DNA from: Sediminibacterium roseum | GTDB taxonomy: Bacteria; Bacteroidota; Bacteroidia; Chitinophagales; Chitinophagaceae | DNA: 64,000 nucleotides | Reading direction: 5' to 3' | Assembly: GCF_009939005.1 (NCBI RefSeq) | Contig: NZ_JAACJS010000006.1 | Span: 59,862 to 123,861, forward strand | In this document: positions 43,955 through 52,347 of the stretch, one piece after another | How the letters are laid out: each line of letters starts with the position of its first letter | Numbering within the stretch: the first letter of the stretch is position 1 | The notes under the pieces: generated by a model | The model's database searches: none | What the model was told of the DNA's origin: nothing | What the model saw: only the letters and a program-made list of their open reading frames with translations | Translations under genes and position numbers: made by a program

Positions 43955-44450
43955 ATGAACCAAGGACGAATGGTATTTACTCAAATTATGGATTTTGCTT
44001 CTCAGGATATTTTTAAAGTTTGTGTTAAAAGATATAATGTGCAAAATCCAATCGCGTTGACCCCCTCGTACCGGAATTGATGTAATGGATAAGGCTTACG
44101 TCGATTTTGCCAGACTGTAAAACTTAAAGCAAGACAAAGCTTATTTTGTTGTCCGCGCCAAAGAAAATCTTCAATTTAAACGAATCGAATCAAGACCCAA
44201 AAACAGAAAATTTGGAATACTCTGTGATCAGGATATTTTACTAACCGGAATTAATAGTAGCCACCGATATCCCGAACGATTACGCCGTATAAAATTTTAT
44301 GATTCAGAGTATGACAGGACTTTTGTTTTATTAACGAATAACCTTAAAGTAAATGCCGAAACAGTCACACAACTTTATAAGCAACGATGGGGCATAGAAT
44401 TGTTTTTTTAATGCATCAAACAAAACTTAAAAGTTCAATCGTTTTGGGGA
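43955..44450 (+). pseudogene. IS4-family transposase remnant
   Basis: The N-terminal piece MNQGRMVFTQIMDFASQDIF matches the IS4-group DUF4372 start. After an internal deletion at about 44060 the frame continues at MDKAYVDFARL, with VVRAKENLQFKRI and the DDE C-terminal block YKQRWGIELFF. Two in-frame stops occur: TAA where a Tyr codon is expected after FARL, and TAA after IELFF. The 3' end is cut at an IS3-type terminal repeat. It cannot make an active transposase. Confidence 0.8.
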
Positions 44451-44454
44451 TTTT

Positions 44455-44478
44455 GTCAAAATCGGACTGAAGTGGTCA
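44455..44478. mobile_element. Isolated IS3-type terminal inverted repeat
   Basis: GTCAAAATCGGACT-GAAG-TGGTCA is, on the opposite strand, nearly the same as the element end at 63769-63792 (TGACCACCTGAGTCCGATTTTGAC), with 3 differences in 24 positions. It forms the junction between the IS4 and IS110 remnants, with no attached IS3 transposase. Confidence 0.65.
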
Positions 44479-45059
44479 ACGAAATCGGTTTGTGCATTGA
44501 CACCGCAGAAGTAAAACTCCTGACATCTATCTCTGTTCTTGGAAATCAAAGTGCAGTCGAGATCCTGATTGAAATAGAAAACATTCATCGTTTTGAAAAC
44601 GCGAAAAAACTAAGTGCTTACTTTGGTCTGCATCCGGTGTTCAAACAAAGTGGTGATGGAAAATGGGGCAACCACATGAGTAAGAAAGGACGGTCTGAAA
44701 TCAGGGCGGTTCTTTACATGAGCGGATTAACTGCAATCCGGTACAGCGAATTGTTTAGAAATATATACAGCAATGCGCGTGCAAAAGGAAAGAACCATTT
44801 TAGTTCAATGGGCGTGGTAATGCACAAGTTGCTCCGGGTAATATTTGGTGTGCTCAAAAACAAACAAGGTTTTTCAACGATTGTCGATGAACAAAATGTT
44901 TCCAATGCAAAAACAAAGAAAGACGAACAAAAAGAAAAACGTAAAACCCAAAAAAAGGAACAGGTAATAAAACTGGAGCGCTACAATAATGCCGGGTTGA
45001 ATGGTTCGCCAATCTCAAAGCGCCACGCGAAGAAGCACAAAAAAATACAGGAAACCTGA
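44479..45059 (+). pseudogene. IS110/IS1111-family transposase, C-terminal remnant
   Basis: About 193 residues of the C-terminal transposase_20 domain: VKLLTSISVLGNQSAVEILIEI, FENAKKLSAYFGLHPVFKQSG, MSKKGRSEIRAVLYMSG. A Lys-rich tail with a repeat-like KKDEQKEKRKTQKKE follows. The N-terminal DEDD catalytic half is missing, replaced by the IS3-type end. A GTG at 44472 allows an ORF but no functional enzyme. Confidence 0.85.
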
Positions 45060-45137
45060 GTGGTGGCTCCAGCGGTTGTGCTTGTGTTGATCATCGTTGC
45101 GTCGCAGTCAGTTCAACGTCCGGTTCAATTTTCGGCT

Positions 45138-45179
45138 TATTTAAGTATTTGCTTAAATACGAAGTGAGCCTTATCTTCG
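45138..45179 (+). promoter_or_regulatory. Promoter and ArsR-type operator of the mercury operon
   Basis: TTTG (45148-45151), 20-nt spacer, TATCTTCG (45172-45179). The palindrome TATTTAAG-TATTTG-CTTAAATA (45138-45159) covers the TTTG element, as expected for repression by an ArsR/SmtB regulator. The -7 box ends 4 nt before ATG 45184. Confidence 0.7.
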
Positions 45180-45183
45180 CCTT

Positions 45184-45561
45184 ATGGATAACGATACATG
45201 CATTCGGTTGTTCGCTGACCAGGAACAAATCAAAGATTGCCGGATAAAACTTGCTGTGGCGAAAAATTCATTTGGGCAACTGTCTTCCATACTTGCATTA
45301 GCAGGTAACGAAGCCCGCCTTAAAATCATTTACCTACTCTCGGAAGAACGGGAATTATGTCCATGTGATCTTGCCGATATCCTTTTCATGAGTGTTCCTG
45401 CCATATCTCAGCATCTGCGTAAGTTGAGAGACGGAAATTTGATTGTATCAAGGAAGGAAGGTCAGACAATTTATTATTCACTGGCGCAACAGAATATAAA
45501 GATCCTGAAACCTTTTTTCAAGCATCTTAACCTGCACACAGAAAAATTGCAAACAGCATGA
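45184..45561 (+). CDS. ArsR/SmtB-family metal-sensing repressor
   Basis: A 125-residue winged-helix repressor that should leave DNA on metal binding. ERELCPCDLADILFMS places Cys59 and Cys61 in the alpha-3 helix, as in ArsR/CadC sensors. Additional Cys6 and Cys19 near the N-terminus could complete a CadC-like site. The recognition helix is VPAISQHLRKLRDGNLI, and KEGQTIYYSL forms the wing. The operator overlaps its own promoter. It is coupled to merTP by a 4-base overlap, so mercury is the probable inducer, with Cd or Pb as alternatives. Confidence 0.9.
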   Translation: MDNDTCIRLFADQEQIKDCRIKLAVAKNSFGQLSSILALAGNEARLKIIYLLSEERELCPCDLADILFMSVPAISQHLRKLRDGNLIVSRKEGQTIYYSLAQQNIKILKPFFKHLNLHTEKLQTA

Positions 45562-46190
45562 CCAATCCTAAATCGTCGGCAACTGTAATCGGCACAGGTG
45601 TGCTCTCAGCATTGGCCGCTTCCATCTGCTGCATTACACCGGTTATCGCATTGCTTGCAGGTAGCAGCAGCATCGCAGCTAATTTTTCTTGGATCGAACC
45701 AGCGCGTCCTTACCTGATCGGTTTATCTATTGCTGTTCTTGGCTTTGCGTGGTATCAGCAATTAAAACCGGTAAAAAATAATCCCGATGATTGTCACTGC
45801 GATACCGGAAAAAAATCATTCTTTCAGTCTAGGCTGTTATTGTTCATTGTTACTGTCTTCTCAATTTTGATGATGACCTTTCCACTTTATGCACGAATTT
45901 TTTATTCTAATCCTGATGCGAAAATTGCCACGGGAATTGCAACACCAGATAAAAAGCAAACAACCTTTTCGATAAGGGGCATGTCATGCCAGAGTTGTGA
46001 AGGAGAGATCAATAACGAGCTATCCAAATTACAAGGGGTTGTTGCTTATAGCACTTCTTACGGGAAAGGCACGAGTGTAGTGACTTATGATCCTTCAAAA
46101 GTGAGCGACAAAACCATTATCAGTGCAATCAATAAAACAGGCTACGTGGTTACCGGCTCCGTTGCAGTAACGCAAGAACCTAAAAAATAA
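45558..46190 (+). CDS. merTP: MerTP fusion: mercuric transporter with periplasmic/cytosolic HMA domain
   Basis: A 210-residue inner-membrane protein. The MerT part has three helices with the Cys pair SICC (24-25) in the first and a cytosolic DCHC pair (79, 81). A MerP-like HMA domain follows with GMSCQSC (Cys144, Cys147). The fusion is usual in Bacteroidota. It brings Hg(II) into the cell, which normally requires mercuric reductase MerA for detoxification; no merA is seen in the window. The next gene encodes a small Cys-rich GDCCVxC protein. Confidence 0.9.
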   Translation: MTNPKSSATVIGTGVLSALAASICCITPVIALLAGSSSIAANFSWIEPARPYLIGLSIAVLGFAWYQQLKPVKNNPDDCHCDTGKKSFFQSRLLLFIVTVFSILMMTFPLYARIFYSNPDAKIATGIATPDKKQTTFSIRGMSCQSCEGEINNELSKLQGVVAYSTSYGKGTSVVTYDPSKVSDKTIISAINKTGYVVTGSVAVTQEPKK

Positions 46191-46205
46191 ATGATCAACT
46201 AATTC

Positions 46206-46427
46206 ATGGAAAATACAGTCATACTTACCTCGACCATTACTTGTCCAGAATGCAATTTTGCAAAGGCTGAAACAATGCCAACAGATGCTTGCATGTATTT
46301 TTACAAGTGCACTAATTGCGAAACGATTTTAAAACCAAAACAGGGTGATTGCTGCGTATTTTGCAGCTATGGTACAGTTAAATGCCCACCGATTCAGGCT
46401 GGCGCATCATGTTGCTCTAAAAATTGA
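46206..46427 (+). CDS. GDCCVxC-domain protein
   Basis: A 73-residue cytosolic protein with 12 cysteines: CPEC, CTNC, GDCCVFC, CPP and a terminal CC. The GDCCVxC family includes selenoprotein members; here every key position is Cys, so no selenocysteine is needed. It commonly follows mercury transport genes in this phylum. It probably binds or passes metal or forms a redox pair, but the reaction is unknown. Confidence 0.85.
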   Translation: MENTVILTSTITCPECNFAKAETMPTDACMYFYKCTNCETILKPKQGDCCVFCSYGTVKCPPIQAGASCCSKN

Positions 46428-46439
46428 GTACAAAAATAT

Positions 46440-47209
46440 TTAATCTTCTTCTTCCTTTCTTTCGGTAAAGAGTAGTTGATTACCGAATGGATCAATGACG
46501 GTCATTTCAAGCGATCCCCATGACGCTTTCCCAAGTCCGGGTCTGTTGCAGAATAGTTTTTACTTAGCAGTTGTTCGTGATAATCTGCAAGTCCGGCGCA
46601 AACGATGTACACCTTTCCACCTGGGCTGCAATCGCCGTGATGTTCTGTTAAATGAAGCTTGATGCAAGCTTTAGTAATTTCCATGTACACCGGCAGCTTT
46701 TCTTCAAACCTGTGCTCCCATTCCAGGTTAAATCCAAGCCAGTCAATATAAAATTCTTCTGCTTTCTTTTTGTCGAAAATGCGAAGCATGGGAATAGCCT
46801 CGGTTTCGCTGAGAACTTCTTTCAAGTGATCATCACCTGTTTTTGTATGATTTATGTACTTTTCCTTTTTATTTTCCCTGTGAAAAGTTTGAATGGCAAG
46901 GATAATAGTCGCGGTCAGGTATAGAAATATCCCTGCATACACCTGCGGCTCTCTGATAGGACTCAATGCCGAAATAATGAGGCCGAGCATAACCAGATTA
47001 ACAGCCAGAGTTACATATGCAAACCAACGCTGCCTGCAGTTAACGACAGCCGCTATGTTGAAAGCACCGCTAAACACAACCGCCAAACCTGATCCGATGA
47101 ACCATAAAACGCCTTCGTCAAAGGTTGTGATCGGAAAGGCAAATCCAATATGGATCACTCCTAAAAGGATCATAACGCCCCCAAGAATGGTTCTTATCTG
47201 ATACAACAT
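46440..47209 (-). pseudogene. Four-helix membrane domain fused to glyoxalase/bleomycin-resistance-like domain, frameshifted
   Basis: The N-terminal ~110 residues have four hydrophobic helices (TILGGVMILLGVIHIGFAF is the first). A linker follows, then a VOC/glyoxalase-like domain from about 135: AIPMLRIFDKKKAEEFYIDWLGFNLEWEHRF, KLHLTEHHGDCSPGG. The open frame ends at 46502, but a one-base shift in the A-run near 46537 restores ASWGSLEMTVIDPFGNQLLF and a natural end at 46440. So the gene is intact except for one missing base. It is either a recent pseudogene or a sequence error. Confidence 0.78.
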
Positions 47210-47302
47210 AAGCAGTGGATGGGCGCTGGTTATTTGCCCAACTTAAATATAGCTTATTTGCCTGTAATTGCCTGTTTCACCTGCCTAGTCTGATTCGAAA
47301 TA

Positions 47303-47716
47303 TTTTTTGGAATTGAACGATATAACTTCGTTCAGTTTATCCTTGATGCGTATAAAGATGAAAATATAAATGTCCAGGATCTGGAAACTTTTATACCAAT
47401 AAAGAAGCAGCCAATGCTCAAACTGGCTGATTCGATCTTATCCAATAAAAATAAGGATAACGAGAAGTATGCGAAATTAAATCCACTTTATCATGGACTG
47501 AAACATGCGCTCGGGGAATACGTTGCTATAGCAAAAAAAGGTAACTGGGATACTATTAAGCTAACTAAAACCAAATTTATTACGGGGAAAAATTTCCCCG
47601 ATGTTTTGAGTCTAAAGAGGCGGTTGTCAGCAACTGGCGAATTCACTGTAAAAGATACTAACTCCACTTTTACCCCTGAACTTGAGGCAGCTATTAAAGA
47701 TTACCAGTCCCTTTGA
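47303..47716 (+). pseudogene. L,D-transpeptidase fragment
   Basis: A stretch without a proper start encodes NFVQFILDAYKDENINVQDLE, then LNPLYHGLKHALGEYVAIAKKGNWDTI and LSLKRRLSATGEF. These are the scaffold and peptidoglycan-binding parts of YcbB-like L,D-transpeptidases. It ends before the catalytic YkuD domain. Remnant of a cell-wall gene cut at both ends, lying between two metal blocks. Confidence 0.6.
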
Positions 47717-47756
47717 TGCGATAGAAAATTTCCGGAACAATGTCAATCAATGATCT

Positions 47757-47951
47757 TTAGGAACTAAAGCTATTGTCATTGCCCATACTCATAGTGTTAT
47801 TGTCGCCTGCATGAATAATGGTCTGGTGTATAATCTTCTCAAGGCGGGTTTTCTGTTCAGGTGACAATTCTATCCGGGCTTGATGTGTTCTTCTATTTCG
47901 GGGAATGCCTGATATCCTTCGAGAATAAAGTTCCTGCTCCTTATAATTCAT
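47757..47951 (-). CDS. Small protein of unknown function (64 aa)
   Basis: MNYKEQELYSRRISGIPRNR, then a helix ELSPEQKTRLEKIIHQTIIHAG and a Ser/Asn/Met-rich end (NNTMSMGNDNSFSS). It starts 3 bases after the HMA gene stop, in the same orientation, which suggests co-transcription with the copper block. No family recognised. Confidence 0.4.
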   Translation of the reverse strand: MNYKEQELYSRRISGIPRNRRTHQARIELSPEQKTRLEKIIHQTIIHAGDNNTMSMGNDNSFSS

Positions 47952-47954
47952 TCA

Positions 47955-48170
47955 TTAATCTGCAAGTGCCGCAGTATAACCGGCATCTTTTACCGCTTTG
48001 ATCACGGTTTCCGAAGAAATTTTCTCTTCAGTCACCACGGTTAAGATTTTATCAGGCGATTGCACATCGACTTCCCAATTGTCTTCACCCACGGCCTCAT
48101 TCAAAAATGGAGTGTTTTTGGCAATACAACCCGCACATTTAATGTTTGTTTTAAATTTGATCGTTTCCAT
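47955..48170 (-). CDS. HMA-domain copper chaperone (CopZ-like)
   Basis: A 71-residue cytosolic heavy-metal-associated domain, METIKFKTNIKCAGCIAKNT. The motif is KCAGC (Cys12, Cys15) instead of the usual MxCxxC. Fold elements follow in order to KAVKDAGYTAAL. It probably delivers Cu(I) to the CopA ATPase encoded upstream in the same orientation. Confidence 0.88.
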   Translation of the reverse strand: METIKFKTNIKCAGCIAKNTPFLNEAVGEDNWEVDVQSPDKILTVVTEEKISSETVIKAVKDAGYTAALAD

Positions 48171-48267
48171 GTAAATTTTATTTTAATTATTTATTTATAC
48201 AAAGCTACCAGCAGGCATAATATATTTTGTTATAGAATGGAGCGTGTTTGTTATATAATTATATGTT

Positions 48268-49308
48268 TCATCCAACTTCGATCTCAACCGACTCATTTAA
48301 GGGAATACTTTGGCAGAGAAGAATGTACCCTTGATTTAACTGATCTTCGTTCAACGCATAATTATGATGCATGTGAACCTTTCCTGCCAGCAGTTTGCCT
48401 ACGCATTTGCCGCATGTCCCTGATTTGCAGGAATAGGACATTTCAATCTTATCTTCAAGTGCCGAATCAAGAATAGATGTGCCCGGCCGAATACTTAATA
48501 AAGTAGTTTGCTCCCTGACATGTAATAAAACTTCCAAAATTGATTCCGGTATCTTAATAGTGGGCGCTTCAACAACAGGTGGTTGAAAATATTCTTTGTG
48601 TATTTGTATGGGATCTATCTGTAAAGTGGAAAACACTTCTTCTGAAAGGGAGATTAATCCAGGGGGGCCACAAACAAAAAATTGACTTTCATTGATCTTT
48701 TCCCCAAGATGAGTTTTTAATAGCTTCTTTAGCATAAGACGGTTTAATCTTTCCGGTAAGTATCCAGTCCCAGGTGTATTTTGGGCCTGCCCGGATGTAA
48801 GTATATACTGTATCCGCAATCGCTTGGCGTATTGCAGTTCAAGTTTTTGCAGATCTGAATGAAAGATTTTGCTTTCGATATTCTTACTTGTGTATAGTAA
48901 AAATATTTCCGCTGCGCTGTTTCGTAAAACATCCTTAACCATTGAATAAATAGGGGTAATACCGCTGCCACCTGCAATAAATACATATTGGGCTGAAGAT
49001 TCGGCGTTGATATGAAACAGGCCTTGCGGACCCGCTACATTCCATTCCGTGATCGTATCTGCATATTCGTGAATGTGGTTGCTCACCAAGCCACCTTCGA
49101 TCCTTTTTATCGTAACTGATGGAAAAATTTCGCCGGGACTGGAAGAAAGTGAATAGGAACGGCTTTGCGTAACCCCATTGATCTTCGCACTTAGGTTAAT
49201 AAACTGCCCGGCTTTATAAGTGAACGATTCATTGCCGGGATTGAAAACAATTGTTTTCGTATCAGAAGTTTCCTGTATCACCTTTTCTGTTTTCCAAATT
49301 TGAATCAT
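48268..49308 (-). CDS. Ferredoxin-NADP reductase-like protein with 2Fe-2S domain
   Basis: A 346-residue electron-transfer flavoprotein of the PaaE/phenol-hydroxylase reductase type. FAD site: RSYSLSSSP, then VSNHIHEYAD. NAD(P) site: YVFIAGGSGITPIYSM and FFVCGPPGLI. The C-terminal plant-type ferredoxin has SCKSGTCGKC with a late C (LLCQS). No oxygenase partner is present. Placed between CopA and the chaperone, it may keep copper or thiols reduced (inference). Confidence 0.87.
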   Translation of the reverse strand: MIQIWKTEKVIQETSDTKTIVFNPGNESFTYKAGQFINLSAKINGVTQSRSYSLSSSPGEIFPSVTIKRIEGGLVSNHIHEYADTITEWNVAGPQGLFHINAESSAQYVFIAGGSGITPIYSMVKDVLRNSAAEIFLLYTSKNIESKIFHSDLQKLELQYAKRLRIQYILTSGQAQNTPGTGYLPERLNRLMLKKLLKTHLGEKINESQFFVCGPPGLISLSEEVFSTLQIDPIQIHKEYFQPPVVEAPTIKIPESILEVLLHVREQTTLLSIRPGTSILDSALEDKIEMSYSCKSGTCGKCVGKLLAGKVHMHHNYALNEDQLNQGYILLCQSIPLNESVEIEVG

Positions 49309-49325
49309 ACAACGAGTGTCATTTT

Positions 49326-51551
49326 TTATTTAAGCGAAGAAAACTTTAACCGTAAACTATTACTTACTACACTTACCGAACTTAGCGCCATTGCAGCACC
49401 TGCGATCATGGGATCGAGTAAAAAGCCATTGACTGGATACAGCACTCCGGCAGCAATCGGTATGCCGATGAGGTTGTAAATAAAGGCCCAGAACAGGTTT
49501 TGTTTGATGGTTGCAACCGTTTTACGCGACAGCGTAATTGCCTTTGGAATAACATTGAGATCAGAGGTAATTAAAGTCATTTTTGCTACATCCATGGCAA
49601 TGTCAGAGCCTTTTCCCATGGCAATACTTACATTGGCCTGTGCCAGCGCCTGGCTGTCATTAATTCCGTCCCCTACCATCGCAACAATCTTTCCCTGGTT
49701 CTGCAACAGTTTAATAAATTCAGCTTTTTCTGACGGCATCACTTCTGCTTTAAAATGATTGATCCCAACCTCATCTGCAATCGCCTGAGCAGTTTGTTTA
49801 TTGTCACCCGTTAACATATAGACATTGATCCCTAGTCCCTTTAAGGTCTTGATTGCTTCAGCAGATGTGTTTTTTATTTTGTCGCCGATGGCGATTACCC
49901 CGACCAGTTTTTGATTCCTGGCAAAAAAGATAACTGTCTTTGCTTCCTGTTGTAACCGATTGATATGAACAGACAATGGGCCTGTGATCGGTATATTGTT
50001 TTCGCTAAGTAATTTATGATTGCCTACTAAGAATGGTGTACTGCCATACATAAACGCAACACCTTTGCCCGTGATACTTTCAAAAGCACTGATAGGAAGC
50101 GATTTAACATTCTCTGCAGCCAGGTAAGTGGTGACAGCTTCCGCCAACGGATGTTCTGATAATACTTCGGCTCCGAGTAATAGGGCCTTCAATTCGGTTT
50201 CGTTTTCTGCTGCATCCCAATAAACATCAGTCACCTTAGGTTTGCCTTCAGTGATCGTTCCGGTTTTGTCAAGTATGATATCTGTAACCTTGTGCGCCAG
50301 TTCAAGGCTTTCTGCATCTTTGATCAGTATCTGGTTTTCTGCTCCTTTACCAACGCCCACCATAATAGCCGTGGGTGTTGCCAGCCCCAAAGCACAAGGA
50401 CATGCGATAACCAAAACAGTTACCGCTGAGAGTAGTGCATGGGTAAACGCATTGTCACCACCTAATAGCATCCATACAATAAAGGTCAGCATGGAAATAC
50501 CGATCACTACCGGGACAAAAATGCCGGCGATTTTGTCAACCAGTTTTTGAACCGGCGCTTTACTACCTTGCGCCTCCTGTACCATTTTAATGATCTGTGC
50601 TAAAACGGTATCTCCCCCAACTTTTTCTGCCTTGAATTGGAGGCTACCTTTCTGATTGATCGTACCGGTGAAAAGCGGCCCGCCTTTTTTCTTTTCAACC
50701 GGGATGGGTTCTCCACTGATCATGCTTTCATCAATAAATGAAAATCCACTGACAACTATCCCGTCAACCGGTATTTTTTCTCCCGGTTTAACCAGCAGGA
50801 TGTCACCTACAGAAACTTCACTGATAGGAATTTCTTTGAATTGATCATTCCCGATAACAATCGTAACTGTCTTAGGCTGCAAACCCATCAATTTCTTTAT
50901 AGAAGAAGATGTATTAGATTTTGCTTTTTCTTCAAGCAATTTTCCAAGAGAAATAAAAGCGATTACAACAGCCGCCGCTTCAAAATATACATGCGCATGT
51001 AATCCCCTGTTATGCCAAAAATCCGGATAAAGGGTAGTGAAGGCACTAAACAAATAGGCAATACCGGTGCTTAATGCAACAAGCGTATCCATATTAGCTT
51101 TCTTATGCCTTGCCTGCTTCCATGCATTGATAAAAAATGTTTTGCCAAAATAAAAAACCACTGGGGTAGCCAGCGCCATCATGATCCAGTTGCCGTAAGG
51201 CAGGTCCATAAAGAACATCCCGATAATTACAATTGGTAGGGAAAGTAAGGATGACCAGATCGTTCTGTGCTTGACCTCTCTAAGGTGAGACTGTTGCGCT
51301 TTTTCTTTTATTTCATCACCGTTCTCTTTATCAATCACTAAATCATACCCGATGGACTGAACGGTTTTCTGTAAGGTTTCAGGGGATTGGATGGAAGGGT
51401 CATAATTAACCCATGCGGATTGATTGGCGAAATTGACGCCTGCATCTTTTACCCCTGTAACAGACTTCAACATGGATTCAACGCTGATCGCACATGCGGC
51501 ACAGGTCATTTCAAGAACAGGAAAGGTTTCCTTTATGTAATTCTCTGACAT
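49326..51551 (-). CDS. copA: Copper-exporting P1B-type ATPase (CopA)
   Basis: A 741-residue Cu(I) exporter from ATG 51551; the frame to 51569 adds six residues. There is one N-terminal HMA domain (LEMTCAACAISVE). Eight helices include the transport motif IACPCALGLATPTA. Phosphorylation site DKTGTITEG, actuator loop SGEPIPVEK, hinge MVGDGINDSQALAQA and nucleotide motif HPLAEAV are intact. Exports cytosolic copper to the periplasm. Together with the chaperone and reductase it forms the minus-strand copper block, transcribed away from the AraC-type regulator. Confidence 0.95.
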   Translation of the reverse strand: MSENYIKETFPVLEMTCAACAISVESMLKSVTGVKDAGVNFANQSAWVNYDPSIQSPETLQKTVQSIGYDLVIDKENGDEIKEKAQQSHLREVKHRTIWSSLLSLPIVIIGMFFMDLPYGNWIMMALATPVVFYFGKTFFINAWKQARHKKANMDTLVALSTGIAYLFSAFTTLYPDFWHNRGLHAHVYFEAAAVVIAFISLGKLLEEKAKSNTSSSIKKLMGLQPKTVTIVIGNDQFKEIPISEVSVGDILLVKPGEKIPVDGIVVSGFSFIDESMISGEPIPVEKKKGGPLFTGTINQKGSLQFKAEKVGGDTVLAQIIKMVQEAQGSKAPVQKLVDKIAGIFVPVVIGISMLTFIVWMLLGGDNAFTHALLSAVTVLVIACPCALGLATPTAIMVGVGKGAENQILIKDAESLELAHKVTDIILDKTGTITEGKPKVTDVYWDAAENETELKALLLGAEVLSEHPLAEAVTTYLAAENVKSLPISAFESITGKGVAFMYGSTPFLVGNHKLLSENNIPITGPLSVHINRLQQEAKTVIFFARNQKLVGVIAIGDKIKNTSAEAIKTLKGLGINVYMLTGDNKQTAQAIADEVGINHFKAEVMPSEKAEFIKLLQNQGKIVAMVGDGINDSQALAQANVSIAMGKGSDIAMDVAKMTLITSDLNVIPKAITLSRKTVATIKQNLFWAFIYNLIGIPIAAGVLYPVNGFLLDPMIAGAAMALSSVSVVSNSLRLKFSSLK

Positions 51552-51639
51552 AATCTTTGTTTTGTGCAAAGCTCATGCAGGCAGGTAATCGCATTGTTAC
51601 AGAATTATCACTAAGATGTATAGGATTGTATGATAGCAG

Positions 51640-52200
51640 CTAAACCTTGTCGATGGGTTTTCTTTTATTCTCGCGTAGCTGTTTGAAATGTGAAGGAGTC
51701 AAGCCGGTTGTTTTTTTAAACTGCTGTGAAAGATGTTGTACACTGCTATATCCCAGGCGATCGGCAATTTCACTTAAAGTAAGCTCATCATACATCAGCA
51801 GCTCTTTTGCTTTCTCGATCCTTTGCAGAATGATATATTTCTCAATGGTAATACCTTCAATGGAAGAAAACAAGGAGGATAAATAGTGATATTCCAGGTT
51901 GAGTTTATCAGCGAGAAATGCTGAAAATTTCAAGTTCAATTCTTCGGCTTCATAGTGAACCAGGTGAATGATGGTATTTTTGATCTTGTCAACAATTTTT
52001 GCTTTCCGGTTATCAAGCAGTTCAAAACCCATCTTTTCCAGGGCGGAACCTAAAACCGGCAAAAGATCATCAGTAATCTCCTCGCTTAGCTCAACCTCGC
52101 CTAACTGGATCTGGTTGTAACCAATATGAAGATCTTCCAGCTGCCTGCGAACTGCCATCACACACCTGTCGCAAACCATATTTTTGATATAAAGTTTCAT
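51640..52200 (-). CDS. AraC-family regulator with N-terminal HMA metal-sensing domain
   Basis: A 186-residue protein. Residues 1-65 form an HMA-like fold with MVCDRC (Cys10, Cys13) at the metal loop. A helical middle follows, and the AraC DNA-binding pair is at the C-terminus (TLSEIADRLGYSSVQHLSQQFKKTTGLTPSHFKQLRENKRK). A copper-dependent activator or repressor is likely. Its position upstream of copA, and the divergent copper genes on the other side, suggest it controls both blocks. A perfect TATATTTG box ends 4 nt before its ATG. Confidence 0.88.
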   Translation of the reverse strand: MKLYIKNMVCDRCVMAVRRQLEDLHIGYNQIQLGEVELSEEITDDLLPVLGSALEKMGFELLDNRKAKIVDKIKNTIIHLVHYEAEELNLKFSAFLADKLNLEYHYLSSLFSSIEGITIEKYIILQRIEKAKELLMYDELTLSEIADRLGYSSVQHLSQQFKKTTGLTPSHFKQLRENKRKPIDKV

Positions 52201-52204
52201 AGCG

Positions 52205-52212
52205 CAAATATA
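52205..52212 (-). promoter_or_regulatory. -7 box TATATTTG, 4 nt before the HMA-AraC gene
   Basis: Perfect TAnnTTTG on the minus strand, 4 nt from the start codon; predicts a leaderless mRNA. Confidence 0.5.
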
Positions 52213-52347
52213 TTGTGTATTGATAGGATACGACTGCCCTTACTTTATTTCATACCTTATCATCTTCTATAGTGGATGAATTTCTACAATATAAGTGTCC
52301 GATCTCAGGCATGTTTTTTATCTCTAAATTATTTAAATACTTTCAAG

